Assembly: GCF_037477895.1 (NCBI RefSeq)
Contig: NZ_CP132744.1
Coordinates: forward strand, 1,178,001 to 1,242,000
Length of the DNA stretch: 64,000 bases
Source of the DNA: Mycetohabitans endofungorum
Lineage (GTDB): Bacteria; Pseudomonadota; Gammaproteobacteria; Burkholderiales; Burkholderiaceae
Direction: 5' to 3'
A program made the translations under genes and the position numbers. The stretch's first letter is position 1. Each line of letters starts with the position of its first letter. Of the stretch, positions 1-8,537 are shown in pieces. The notes beneath the pieces were generated by a model, which was not told the DNA's origin, did no database searches, and saw nothing but the letters and a program-made list of their open reading frames with translations.

Positions 1-68
1 GGCTGGACGTCGGCGACGGCGTGACCGCAGTGCCGCGCGCCGTGCGGGTGTTTCCCGCGCAACGATGA
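1..68 (+). CDS. cysA: C-terminal end of a gene, probably sulfate ABC transporter ATPase CysA
   Basis: Only the last 21 codons are inside the window, read in frame from base 3 to the TGA at 66-68. The peptide ends in PRAVRVFPAQR after a G-D-G-V-T turn. As I recall, the C-terminal domain of Burkholderia CysA ends in a similar P-R-x-V-R-V-F-P-A. The next gene, 17 bases on, is cysB, and in Burkholderia cysB follows the sulfate transporter genes. The assignment rests on this short tail and the neighbour, so it is tentative. Confidence 0.45.
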   Translation, partial: LDVGDGVTAVPRAVRVFPAQR

Positions 69-85
69 GAAATTGAGAAAACAAA

Positions 86-1012
86 ATGAACTTCCAACAA
101 CTGCGCTTCGTGCGCGAGGCCGTGCGCCAAAACATGAATCTGACCGAAGTGGCGAATGTGCTGTACACGTCGCAATCGGGGGTATCCAAGCAAATCAAGG
201 ATCTCGAGGACGAGCTTGGTGTCGATATCTTCATCCGCCGGGGCAAGCGGCTCACTGGCTTGACGGAGCCCGGCAAGGCCGTGCACACGCTGATTGAGCG
301 CATGTTGCTCGATGCGGAAAACCTGCGCCGCGTCGCGCGGCAGTATGCCGATCAGGACACCGGCCATCTGGTGGTCGCCACCACGCACACGCAAGCGCGC
401 TACTCACTGCCCAAGGTTGTGCATCGTTTTAAGGCGATGTATCCGAAGGTCCATCTCGCGCTGCGCCAGGGTAGCCCGCACCAGATCGCGCAGATGGTGA
501 TCAACGGCGACGCGGATATCGGCATCGCGACCGAGGGCCTGGACCGCTACGGCGAGATCGTGACGTTCCCAGGCTACTCATGGCACCACACCGTCGTGGT
601 GCGAAGCGAGCATCCGCTCGCGACCCGGCCCGCAGTGACGCTGGAGGATATTGCCGACTACCCGATCATCACGTACGACCAGGATTTCACGGGACGCTCG
701 CACGTGGATCAGGCGTTCGTGCGGGCCGGTGTTGCACCGGACGTGGTGCTGACGGCGATCGACGCGGACGTGATTAAGACGTATGTCGAATTGGGACTGG
801 GCGTAGGCATTGTCGCTGCGATGGCGTACGATCCGAAGCGAGACAGTGAGTTGGTGGCACTGGACACACAGCACTTGTTCGAGCCGAGCACGACCCGCGT
901 CGGACTGCGCAAGGGCGCGTTCTTACGCGCCTATGCATACCGGTTGATCGAGATGTTCGCGCCCCACTTGACCGAGGCCGAGGTGTCCGGCCAGTTGCGC
1001 GAAGCCGCCTGA
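86..1012 (+). CDS. cysB: LysR-family transcriptional regulator CysB/Cbl type
   Basis: A 308-residue LysR-type regulator of normal length. The N-terminal winged helix-turn-helix (residues 1-60) carries the CysB-subfamily signature: MNFQQLRFVREAV, then TSQSGVSKQIKDLE as recognition helix, then the wing IRRGKRLTGLTEPG. The rest is the periplasmic-binding-protein-like effector domain. In CysB/Cbl this domain binds O-acetylserine, N-acetylserine or adenosine phosphosulfate to control sulfate assimilation and sulfonate use. The start ATG lies 17 bases after the end of the presumed cysA, so the two are probably co-transcribed, and the regulator would control its own transporter operon. The family is certain. 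Choosing between CysB and Cbl is not possible from sequence alone. Confidence 0.88.
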   Translation: MNFQQLRFVREAVRQNMNLTEVANVLYTSQSGVSKQIKDLEDELGVDIFIRRGKRLTGLTEPGKAVHTLIERMLLDAENLRRVARQYADQDTGHLVVATTHTQARYSLPKVVHRFKAMYPKVHLALRQGSPHQIAQMVINGDADIGIATEGLDRYGEIVTFPGYSWHHTVVVRSEHPLATRPAVTLEDIADYPIITYDQDFTGRSHVDQAFVRAGVAPDVVLTAIDADVIKTYVELGLGVGIVAAMAYDPKRDSELVALDTQHLFEPSTTRVGLRKGAFLRAYAYRLIEMFAPHLTEAEVSGQLREAA

Positions 1013-1065
1013 CGGCGCGAACGCACCGATGAACGACATGCGGCTGCCCGGCGGCACGCTGTGGA

Positions 1066-1500
1066 TTATGTTTGCCGTGTGCGCAGCGGGCGTCGCGTGT
1101 CACGTTCGGCGCCGTGTGAGCGCCGGTTTGCGATCGAGCAGAATTGAGGCAGGATCGCGGTGCGCACCCGGCTGGCGAACACCAGGAAGCCGACGCCGTT
1201 GGCCTCATACCAATAGCCGCCGCACTCGAGCCCGTCCAGCGGCTGCTCCAACGCATGGGCTACCGATTCGATGCAGCGCCGGCGCAGCTCAGCCGCACGC
1301 GGGTAGGGCGGCTGCGCGCCGCGCACCGTGCAGATCAGCACGTCCAAGCCCGGCAGCGCATGCGCATACAGTACGGGTTCGTCCTGGGCGCGGGCGCGCG
1401 CGATCTTGGTGTCGAGCTGCGCGAACGGCTCGCAGCCAGCGAGTTGGGCCAAAAAGGACTCGTCGCTGCAGGCGCGTCTGTGCTTTTTTGAAGTGGACAT
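1066..1500 (-). CDS. Hypothetical protein, 144 aa
   Basis: I do not recognise this protein. It begins MSTSKKHRRACSDESF and has a central stretch PLDGLECGGYWYEANGVGF followed by LVFASRVRTAILPQF that looks like folded protein. The last 30 residues are basic and may be a non-conserved tail. A GAGGCG ribosome-binding site precedes the ATG at 1500. The gene is convergent with cysB and divergent from the histidine kinase. Longer overlapping reading frames exist on the plus strand (for example 1029-1619), but they are arginine-rich and lack plausible globular sequence, so I prefer this strand. Whether it is expressed is open. Confidence 0.5.
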   Translation of the reverse strand: MSTSKKHRRACSDESFLAQLAGCEPFAQLDTKIARARAQDEPVLYAHALPGLDVLICTVRGAQPPYPRAAELRRRCIESVAHALEQPLDGLECGGYWYEANGVGFLVFASRVRTAILPQFCSIANRRSHGAERDTRRPLRTRQT

Positions 1501-1771
1501 GGTATTCGCCTCGAAACGGCTCGGATGGAATGAAAAGACGGCGGCCTCGGCAAACGCAGCAGCCGTCGTCGTGCAGGCGTTCCGATCTTTATAGCATATT
1601 GGCCGATTCGAAAAAATGAATCTGGATCACGTCGCCGCGAGCCTGCTTCGCGATTGAAATATCGGCGTGCAAGGCCGATAATCGTTTGCTGGCCGGCACT
1701 GGACCCGTAACGTGACGCCGGCGTTCGATAAGGGGACATGCATTGACGTTCGAGCGGATGCCGGTTGGCAC

Positions 1772-3646
1772 ATGAGGCTCTTTACCAAGGGACTATTGCT
1801 CGTCGCGGTGCCGATAGTGTGCGAGCTGGCGCTGTTGGTCGCGTTGTTCGGCGTGGAACGGCAAGTGGCCGACGCCGAACGATGGGCGTTGCAATCTAAA
1901 AAGGTGATCAATCAGGCCGAGGCGCTGCTTGGTCCGTTGCTGCGCCAGGCGTCGCAATTGCGGGCGGGAATTATCGTCGGTGACCCGTCGTTCGCGGACA
2001 AGCGCGCGACATGGATCGAGCTGGCCGACCGGCTTAATGCACTTGAAGCGACAGTAGCCGACAATCCCGAGCAAACGGGTCGCACTGCGCGTATGCGCGA
2101 GACGATCGACCGGTATCGCATGCTAACGCAGCGCGTGGCCGAGCAATTACGCGAGGGTGAGCGCCAGCGCGTCATCGAGACATACCGCGGTGAGGAAATG
2201 CCGCGCGAGATCAATGAATTTCGCAGCGAGTTGAGCGACTTCGTCGATGCAGAGAACAAGCTGCAGGCGGATCGTAATGCACAGTTGCAAGGCTCGCTGA
2301 AGACGCAACAGTTCATGCTCTGGTTTGCGGTGAGTGCGTCGCTGCTAATCGCGGTGATCACAGCGCTTGCGTTTGCGCGACACATCGGCCAGCGGATCGA
2401 GGTTTTGACGACGAACGCGCTGCGCCTAGGCACGGGCGAGCCTCTGGGCGCCCCATTGGGCGGCCGCGATGAAATCGCGGAGCTTGACGAGGTGCTGCAT
2501 GATACGAGCCGCAAGCTGGTGCGGGCGGAACGCGAGCATGCACTGCTGAAGGCCGACCTGCAACGACGTACCGGTGAGCTTGCGCAGGTCAATGAGGAAT
2601 TGCGTCAACAGACGCAAGACAATGAGATGTTTATTTACAGTGTGTCGCACGATCTGCGCTCACCGTTGGTGAACCTGCAAGGGTTCTCGCGCGAGTTGAA
2701 GGTCTCGGCCAGCGAATTGCGCGAAACGATTGGCGAGCTGGATCTGCCCGTGGCCGAGCGTGAACGGCTGCAGCGCATCGTCGACGGCGAGATCCAGGAG
2801 TCGATTGGTTTTCTGCAAAACGCGGTCACGCGCGCGGGCGGCATCATTGAAGCATTACTGCGGTTGTCGCGCGCGGGCCGGATCGAGTACCAGTGGGCGC
2901 TGGTGGACGTGAACGCCGTATTGCAGCGGGTGATCGGGGCGCTGAAGGACCAAACGTCGGCGAACGGCGCACGCCTGCTGATTCAGCCGTTGCCGTCGGC
3001 ATGGGGCGATGCTAGCGCGATCGAGCAGATTTTTGGCCAGTTGGTCGGTAATGCATTTGCCTACCTGGATCCGTCCCGCTGCGGCGTGATCGAGGTGGGT
3101 TGGATCAATCCGGGCAGTGATGGCGACTCGCCACAGGCCGACGCGCCCACGACACACGTCGCACAACCTGGGGCGGACGGTCGCATCGCAACGACGCGGC
3201 TGACCGGCACGGGCGAGCGCCATCGTGTCTATTATGTAAGGGACAACGGGCGCGGCATTCCGGCGGCGTCGTTGCCGAAGGTATTCAGTGCGTTCCAGCG
3301 GCTGCATACGGATGCGGGTCCTGGCGATGGGGTCGGGCTTGCGCTGGTCAAGCGGATGGTGGAGCGACATCGTGGACGTGTCTGGGTCGAGTCGGCCGAA
3401 GGCGCGGGATCGACGTTTTACGTCGCGTTACCCGCGCACGCGCCGATGGGCATAGCATACCCGGGAGGTGTCGCGATCGGCCACGCACTGGAGGTAAAAA
3501 ATCAGGAGCGTGGCAAACGTTTGCCTTACTGGGCACAGCGCGATGCGGGCATGGCCGCTCTCCATGTACTGACCGCGCACCGGGTCGAGGACGCCGGTTC
3601 CGGCCCGTATGCCGGTGCATACAATACTTCTTGGGAAAAATCATGA
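1772..3646 (+). CDS. Membrane sensor histidine kinase with CHASE3-like sensor domain
   Basis: A sensor kinase of 624 residues if the ATG at 1772 is used. That start places a transmembrane helix (KGLLLVAVPIVCELALLVA) at the N-terminus; an upstream GTG at 1712 would add 20 residues without sense. A periplasmic helical segment of about 150 residues resembles CHASE3. A second membrane helix (LWFAVSASLLIAVITALAF) and a HAMP/coiled-coil linker follow. The HisKA box is SVSHDLRSPLVNLQGFSREL, with phospho-acceptor His at codon 2648-2650. The HATPase domain shows DNGRGIP and GDGVGLALVKRM. The last 65 residues lie beyond the ATPase fold and look unstructured. The stop overlaps the next gene's ATG (ATGA at 3643-3646), so kinase and regulator are translationally coupled. 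The signal sensed is unknown. Confidence 0.88.
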   Translation: MRLFTKGLLLVAVPIVCELALLVALFGVERQVADAERWALQSKKVINQAEALLGPLLRQASQLRAGIIVGDPSFADKRATWIELADRLNALEATVADNPEQTGRTARMRETIDRYRMLTQRVAEQLREGERQRVIETYRGEEMPREINEFRSELSDFVDAENKLQADRNAQLQGSLKTQQFMLWFAVSASLLIAVITALAFARHIGQRIEVLTTNALRLGTGEPLGAPLGGRDEIAELDEVLHDTSRKLVRAEREHALLKADLQRRTGELAQVNEELRQQTQDNEMFIYSVSHDLRSPLVNLQGFSRELKVSASELRETIGELDLPVAERERLQRIVDGEIQESIGFLQNAVTRAGGIIEALLRLSRAGRIEYQWALVDVNAVLQRVIGALKDQTSANGARLLIQPLPSAWGDASAIEQIFGQLVGNAFAYLDPSRCGVIEVGWINPGSDGDSPQADAPTTHVAQPGADGRIATTRLTGTGERHRVYYVRDNGRGIPAASLPKVFSAFQRLHTDAGPGDGVGLALVKRMVERHRGRVWVESAEGAGSTFYVALPAHAPMGIAYPGGVAIGHALEVKNQERGKRLPYWAQRDAGMAALHVLTAHRVEDAGSGPYAGAYNTSWEKS

Positions 3647-4092
3647 CAATTGGGGAGACGGTTAGCATCATCCTAATCGAGGACGACGATGGCCATGCGA
3701 CGCTGGTCGAGCGCAACCTGCGTCGCGCAGGCCTGACCAATGGCTTCAAGCGGCTATCCGACGGTCACCAGGCGCTGGACTATTTCTTCGGGCCCGCGCC
3801 GCTCGGCGATCTGCGCAACTGCGTGGTGCTGCTGGATTTGAAAATGCCGCGCGTGGACGGGGTCGAGGTGCTGCGTCGTCTGAAGGAATCGCCGCAAACT
3901 GCGTCGCTGCCGGTCATCGTGCTCACGACCACCGACGATCCGCGCGAAATCGAGCGGTGCTACGAACTCGGCTGCAATGTCTATATCACCAAGCCGGTCG
4001 AATACGATGCATTCATCGAAGCGGTCAGGCGGTTGGGCTTCTTCCTTCAGGTCGTGAAGCTGCCGTGCAGCGTGCGGCCGAGCGCACGCTGA
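3643..4092 (+). CDS. Single-domain response regulator (Rcp1-like)
   Basis: A stand-alone receiver domain of 149 residues from the ATG at 3643, which overlaps the kinase stop codon. Motifs are the acidic pair IEDDDGH, the phosphorylatable Asp in LLDLKMPRVDG, the Thr in LTTTDDPRE and the Lys in ITKPVEYD. No DNA-binding output domain follows. Regulators of this Rcp1-like class often sit beside bacteriophytochrome-type or CHASE3 kinases and act as phosphotransfer intermediates. Here the likely partners are the kinase before it and the hybrid kinase after it. The last 20 residues, rich in Arg, Ser and Pro, are probably not conserved. Confidence 0.88.
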   Translation: MTIGETVSIILIEDDDGHATLVERNLRRAGLTNGFKRLSDGHQALDYFFGPAPLGDLRNCVVLLDLKMPRVDGVEVLRRLKESPQTASLPVIVLTTTDDPREIERCYELGCNVYITKPVEYDAFIEAVRRLGFFLQVVKLPCSVRPSAR

Positions 4093-4110
4093 CCGCGTCC
4101 CGGAGTGATC

Positions 4111-6114
4111 ATGTCCAGCGATGCTCACGTGCTGGTGCTCGACGATGACGAGGGCATCCTACTGCTTGCGGCGCGTGCGTTGCGGCGGGCCGGCTATCGT
4201 GTCAGCGCATGTTCGACGGTGCAGCAGGCGCTTGATTGCATTGGCGAGCCGTTGCCCGATCTGCTCGTGCTCGACTACCGGCTCGGTACGCCACAAACCG
4301 GACTGGATTTTTTCCGCGGACTGGTTGCGCGCGGGATCAAACTGCCGGCCATCCTGGCGACAGGCTTTTCGGACGAGTCGCGGATCATTGAGGCGTTGCG
4401 TGCCGGTGTGTCCGATGTGGTGCCGAAAGCGGCCGATTACCTCGATTACCTGCCCGAGGCCGTCGAACGTGCGTTGAACGAAGCGCGGATGCGGCGTGTT
4501 GTGGCGGAGTCTGAGCGCACGCGCGATCGCGAGCGGCACTATCGGACCATTGCTGAAGCGCTGCCGCATCTGGTCTGGACTTGCACGCCGAGCGGCGAAT
4601 GCGATTTTCTGTCCAGGCAATGGTCGGATTACACCGGAATGCCGGCTAGCGCGGGACTCGGTGCCGGGTGGTTCGACGCGGTACATGTCGATGATCTTCC
4701 CGCACTGCGTGATGCATGGCGACAGACCATCGGGCGGGGCACGGACAGCTTCATCCGTGAGGTAAGGCTGCGGCGTCATGACGGCGTGTATCGCTGGTTT
4801 TGTGTGCGAGGCACGGCATTGCACGAAGCAGACGGGCGCATTGTGAAGTGGTTCGGCACGTGTACGGACATTCAAGATCAGCGCGAGGCGAGCGACGAGC
4901 GCGAGCGGCTGCTCCAGTCCGAGCAGGCGGCGCGGCAGGCGGCCGAAGAGGCCAATCGTGCGAAGGACCGTTTTCTCGCGATGTTGTCGCACGAATTGCG
5001 CACGCCACTTACGCCGGTGTTGGCCAGTGCGCGAATGCTCGAGCGCGCTCGTGACGTTCCCGATCCGGTGCGCTCTGCCATGAAGATCATTCGACGCAAC
5101 ATCGAGTTGGAGGCCCGCCTGATCGACGATTTACTGGATTTGACGCGGGTGGCCAACGGTAAGCTGCTGCTGGCGTTGGAGACGGTGGACGTGCATGAAC
5201 TCATCGATGCGGTGCTGGAGATTTTTCGCAGCGACATCCAGGTCAAGCAATTGCGTGTGGAACTGGATTGCGCTGCACAGCATCGCTTCGTGCGTGGTGA
5301 CCGTGCGCGGTTGCAACAGATGTTGTGGAACTTGATCAAGAACGCAGCCAAGTTTACGCCCGAGCGTGGCCGCATCGTGCTGCGCACGCGCGATGCCGAG
5401 GCGCCATCCGAAGCGGGTGCACCACAGATCCGGATTGACGTGCAGGATAGCGGTATCGGCATCGCGCCAGAGCAACTGGGGCGACTCTTCAACGCATTCG
5501 AGCAGGGGGGACGGCGCACCACCCAGCAGTACGGTGGCCTGGGCCTGGGCCTGGCAATCACCAAGGCGCTGACCGACGTGCATGGCGGGACGGTGCACGC
5601 CGCCAGTGAGGGATTAGGGCGCGGCGCCACCTTTACAATCGTGCTGCCTAGTGTCGAGGCACCCGGGCCGGTGATGGAGCGCGGCACGATCGCGGCGGCG
5701 CCGCAGCGTGCCACGCTGGACATCCTGCTGGTCGAGGACCACCAGGACACAGCCGACGTGATGGCTCAGCTCATCGAGGGCTTTGGCCACAACGTGATCG
5801 CGACCGGGACCGTGGCCTCGGCGCTGCAGGCTGCACGACAGCGGCGCTTCGATCTCGTGGTCAGCGATATTGGCTTGCCCGATGGTACGGGGCTGGACCT
5901 GATCACGGCGTTGCGGGGCATGGAGACTGGCGCACGCGTGCCGGCGGTGGCGCTGACCGGCTATGGCTCGGATGATGACGTGCGCCGCTGTCTGGAGGCC
6001 GGCTTTATGTCGCATCTGACCAAGCCAGTCAACTTCACACTGCTCGAAGGCCTGATCGAACAGATCGCGATAGCCAAGGGCAGCGATGACGCGTTGTCCA
6101 CGCCCACCGCTTGA
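4111..6114 (+). CDS. Hybrid sensor kinase: REC-PAS-HisKA-HATPase-REC
   Basis: A soluble hybrid kinase of 667 residues. The ATG at 4111 has a GGAG ribosome-binding site five bases upstream. Domains in order are: receiver 1 (LVLDDDEG, acceptor Asp in LVLDYRLG); PAS with PAC (YRTIAEALPHLVWTCTPSGE to WFGTCTDIQDQ); HisKA (FLAMLSHELRTPLTPVL); HATPase (LWNLIKNAAKFTPERG, DSGIGIAPEQLGRLFNAFEQ, GGLGLGLAITKAL); and receiver 2 (LLVEDHQDTAD, SDIGLPDGTGLDL, LTKPVNF). No transmembrane segment is visible. It follows the single-domain regulator by 18 bases, making a three-gene phosphorelay. Its N-terminal receiver is a plausible input from the upstream kinase. Output targets cannot be read from the sequence. 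Confidence 0.9.
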   Translation: MSSDAHVLVLDDDEGILLLAARALRRAGYRVSACSTVQQALDCIGEPLPDLLVLDYRLGTPQTGLDFFRGLVARGIKLPAILATGFSDESRIIEALRAGVSDVVPKAADYLDYLPEAVERALNEARMRRVVAESERTRDRERHYRTIAEALPHLVWTCTPSGECDFLSRQWSDYTGMPASAGLGAGWFDAVHVDDLPALRDAWRQTIGRGTDSFIREVRLRRHDGVYRWFCVRGTALHEADGRIVKWFGTCTDIQDQREASDERERLLQSEQAARQAAEEANRAKDRFLAMLSHELRTPLTPVLASARMLERARDVPDPVRSAMKIIRRNIELEARLIDDLLDLTRVANGKLLLALETVDVHELIDAVLEIFRSDIQVKQLRVELDCAAQHRFVRGDRARLQQMLWNLIKNAAKFTPERGRIVLRTRDAEAPSEAGAPQIRIDVQDSGIGIAPEQLGRLFNAFEQGGRRTTQQYGGLGLGLAITKALTDVHGGTVHAASEGLGRGATFTIVLPSVEAPGPVMERGTIAAAPQRATLDILLVEDHQDTADVMAQLIEGFGHNVIATGTVASALQAARQRRFDLVVSDIGLPDGTGLDLITALRGMETGARVPAVALTGYGSDDDVRRCLEAGFMSHLTKPVNFTLLEGLIEQIAIAKGSDDALSTPTA

Positions 6115-6172
6115 CGCTGCGAGCAAGCAGCTATTTTTGCGCTCTCGTGAATGGGGTTTCCGGCCCAGCGGC

Positions 6173-6637
6173 TCAAGCGGCGCTATCGGTACGGCGTGTA
6201 ACCGGCAGTTGCATGCCGACGCCGAGTCGGTTCCAGGCATTGATCACCGCGACCGCGAAAGTCAGGTCGGCAATCTCCGTGTCGCTGAAGTGAGCCTTCA
6301 GTGCCTCAAAATCGGCATCGGCTGGATGACCGCCAGGTAGTGTGGTCAGGCGCTCGGCCCAGTTCAGCGCGGCGCTCTCCCGCGCATCGAACAGCTTGGT
6401 CTCGCGCCAGGTCGGCACGCTGAGCAGGCGCTGCACGTCTTCGCCTTGCTGAACCAGGTCGTGTGAATGCATGTCGACGCAAAACGCGCATCCGTTGATT
6501 TGTGATACACGTAGGAACACAAGGTCACACAACTTCTGGCCGAGCGTGGAGCGTCCCAGCGCGGCGTTGACTGACGCCAATGCAAGATAGGCATCCTTGG
6601 ACAGTTCACGGTAAGGCAGGCGGGGTTGGCTCATCAT
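6173..6637 (-). CDS. Carboxymuconolactone decarboxylase / AhpD-family protein
   Basis: A 154-residue protein beginning MMSQPRLPYRELSKD. The start at 6637 is chosen because AGGAAACC lies directly upstream; the open frame extends far further but without sense. The AhpD-like core is LRVSQINGCAFCVDMHSHD, with the redox CxxC (Cys-Ala-Phe-Cys) and downstream His of this family, then DARESAALNWAERLT. Family members act as alkylhydroperoxidase-type disulfide reductases or as gamma-carboxymuconolactone decarboxylases. The CxxC and small size favour a peroxidase-like role. It is divergent from a MocR regulator 115 bases away, a common arrangement in Proteobacteria, so that regulator probably controls it. 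Confidence 0.88.
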   Translation of the reverse strand: MMSQPRLPYRELSKDAYLALASVNAALGRSTLGQKLCDLVFLRVSQINGCAFCVDMHSHDLVQQGEDVQRLLSVPTWRETKLFDARESAALNWAERLTTLPGGHPADADFEALKAHFSDTEIADLTFAVAVINAWNRLGVGMQLPVTRRTDSAA

Positions 6638-6669
6638 GGTTTCCTTTCGCGTCAATGGACTATGAGCCT

Positions 6670-6698
6670 TTATCGTAGGCGGCGAATGGGTTATCGTA
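6670..6698. promoter_or_regulatory. Direct repeat TTATCGTA x2, candidate MocR operator
   Basis: The 115-base gap between the divergent AhpD-like gene and the MocR regulator contains the octamer TTATCGTA at 6670-6677 and again at 6691-6698. The 21-base period is two helical turns, so both copies face the same side of the DNA. MocR regulators such as PdxR and GabR are known to bind direct repeats. The exact repeat is seen; its role as an operator is inference. Confidence 0.45.
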
Positions 6699-6752
6699 AA
6701 AGGCCAAAAACGGTTTAAATGATTAGGCCATGATGCAAGCTGGAGCAGGGCG

Positions 6753-8270
6753 ATGACAGCGGAGCACGGCGGCAAGCGGGCCGTGGCGCGCGAAGGCCGG
6801 CCCAGCACGATGCCGGCGGCCGATTGGGCCTGCACGCTAGCGCTAGATCGCCGGCGTGGTGAGCCAATGTATCGGCAACTGGTCACCCGGCTTCGCGAGG
6901 GTATTCTGGACGGTCGGTTGCCCCCCGGCATGCGGCTGCCATCCACGCGCGCGCTCGCTACACAACTCAATACCGCCCGTGGCACGGTTGAACTCGCCTA
7001 CGAGTTGCTCGCGGCGGAAGGATTCATCGAGACGCGCGGCGCAGCTGGCACCCGGGTCAACGCACGACTCTCACCACAGCATGGACCGGCGAAGCTTGCA
7101 CCTGCACCGTCGGCCAATAGTGCACCGGTGAGTGCCGCGATAGCCGTGGCGCCATTGCAAATGGGACTGCCTGCATTGGACTTGTTCCCGCGCAAGCTGT
7201 GGGCCCGGGTGGCTAGTCACGAAGGGCGCGCGTTGGCCACGGAGGCGTTCAGTTACGGTGATGCGCAAGGTCAGTTCCGCTTACGTTATGCGATTGCCGG
7301 CCATCTTGCGATAGCACGCGGAATAGACTGCGACCCTGCCAGGATCATTATTACGAACGGGTATCATGGCGCACTTGGACTGTTGATGACGGCGTTATTG
7401 CCGGCGACGGCGTCGCGCCTGATCTGGTTCGAGGATCCTGGCTACTGGCGGGCACGCGACGCGTTGAAGCTGACCGGCGCGCAATTGGTTGGCGTGCCGG
7501 TGGACGACGAAGGACTGGATGTCGATGCTGGCGTGGCGAAGGCACCACGGGCCTACATGGCGCTGGTCACGCCTTCGCACCAAGCGCCGCTGGGGGTATC
7601 GCTGTCATTGCCGCGGCGGCTTGCGTTGCTGGACTGGGCGGCGCGCGCCAACGCGTGGGTCGTCGAGGACGACTATGATGGGGAATTCCGCTACTCAAGC
7701 CGGCCGTTGCCCGCGCTGGCAAGCCTGGATGGCGGCGAGCGGGTGCTCTACGTCGGCTCCTTCAGCAAGGCGCTCGCGCCCGGCCTGCGGCTCGGCTATA
7801 TCGTCGCGCCGCCTGCGCTCGCCGGGCACTTGGCCAAGGTGGCCGCGTTGCTAGCGCCGCCCCCGGCCCTGACGCTGCAGGAAAGCATCGCGGCCTTTAT
7901 CGAAGCCGGACATTTCAGCCGGCACATCCGCCGGATGCGTGCCGCGTATGCGGCGCGGCGCGACGCACTTGCCGCGGCGTTGCACCGTCGCGTCGGCGGC
8001 GTATTGGATATTTCGCCCAGCGTTGGCGGCATGCATCTGATTGGCTGGCTGCGTGAGTCTTCCGCGCCACGCGACGGCTCGTTGGCGAACGACGTATTGC
8101 TGGCCCGGGCAGCGGTGCGCAGCGGCCTCGCGCCCGATGCGCTGTCGCCGTGGTATTTGCATCAGCGGCGACGTGAGGCGCTGTTGATGAGTTTTACCAA
8201 CGTGCTGCCGGAACGGGCCGACGACGTTGCCGTCAGGCTGGCCGCCGCATTCGAACGATCCTACGCGTGA
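6753..8270 (+). CDS. MocR/PdxR-type regulator (GntR HTH fused to aminotransferase-like domain)
   Basis: A 505-residue MocR-subfamily regulator. A GGAG site lies seven bases before the ATG. The N-terminal GntR winged helix spans about residues 30-105 (RRGEPMYRQLVTRLREGIL, LPSTRALATQLNTARGTVE, GFIETRGAAGTRV). A fold-type I aminotransferase domain follows, with the PLP-binding segment VEDDYDGEFRY and the Schiff-base lysine in SFSKALAPGLRLGY. Such proteins use PLP or its adducts as effector and often control vitamin B6, GABA or taurine genes. The divergent neighbour here is an AhpD-like gene rather than pdx genes, so the target pathway is unclear. The stop overlaps the ATG of a tiny downstream frame (TGATG). 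Confidence 0.92.
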   Translation: MTAEHGGKRAVAREGRPSTMPAADWACTLALDRRRGEPMYRQLVTRLREGILDGRLPPGMRLPSTRALATQLNTARGTVELAYELLAAEGFIETRGAAGTRVNARLSPQHGPAKLAPAPSANSAPVSAAIAVAPLQMGLPALDLFPRKLWARVASHEGRALATEAFSYGDAQGQFRLRYAIAGHLAIARGIDCDPARIIITNGYHGALGLLMTALLPATASRLIWFEDPGYWRARDALKLTGAQLVGVPVDDEGLDVDAGVAKAPRAYMALVTPSHQAPLGVSLSLPRRLALLDWAARANAWVVEDDYDGEFRYSSRPLPALASLDGGERVLYVGSFSKALAPGLRLGYIVAPPALAGHLAKVAALLAPPPALTLQESIAAFIEAGHFSRHIRRMRAAYAARRDALAAALHRRVGGVLDISPSVGGMHLIGWLRESSAPRDGSLANDVLLARAAVRSGLAPDALSPWYLHQRRREALLMSFTNVLPERADDVAVRLAAAFERSYA

Positions 8271-8392
8271 TGACCACCGAGGAATTATCGCAAGACGATA
8301 TCAATGCGCCGGCGAGCCGCGATGCGTTGCTGGATGCGGCGCAGCGTTTCATCGGGCGATTGTCCGCCGGCAAATCTATGCTGCAGTCGTAG
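8270..8392 (+). pseudogene. 40-codon frame resembling a truncated TetR N-terminus
   Basis: The ATG at 8270 overlaps the MocR stop codon (TGATG), so translation could be coupled. The peptide contains SRDALLDAAQRFIGRLS, which resembles helix 1 of TetR-family regulators (R-x-x-L-L-D-A-A-x-x-x-F). It then stops at a TAG created by the first units of the AGTCGT hexamer repeat. It may be the stump of a regulator gene destroyed by repeat expansion or deletion. The resemblance covers only about 15 residues, so this is a weak call. Confidence 0.3.
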
Positions 8393-8480
8393 TCGTAGTC
8401 GTAGTCGTAGTCGTAGTCGTAGTCGTAGTCGTAGTCGTAGTCGTAGTCGTAGCCGTAGCCGTAGCCGTAGCCGTAGCCGT
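8385..8480. repeat. Hexanucleotide tandem repeat, 11 x AGTCGT then 5 x AGCCGT
   Basis: Sixteen perfect 6-base units in a row: eleven AGTCGT (8385-8450) followed by five AGCCGT (8451-8480). A decayed edge AGTTGC-GATTGC-AGTTGC follows. It lies between the convergent MocR and TPR genes and is probably non-coding. Length variation by slipped-strand pairing is expected. A one-base difference separates the two unit types, so the tract grew in two phases. Confidence 0.97.
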
Positions 8481-8537
8481 AGTTGCGATTGCAGTTGCAG
8501 TAGACGTCCCATCGGCGGCGCGCAATGCGTGGGCTGT

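Noticed and set aside
1029..1619. 196-codon plus-strand open frame opposite the hypothetical gene
   Set aside because: Composition is almost entirely Arg, Ala and Pro, typical of a high-GC shadow; the minus-strand frame has better protein-like sequence and a ribosome-binding site.
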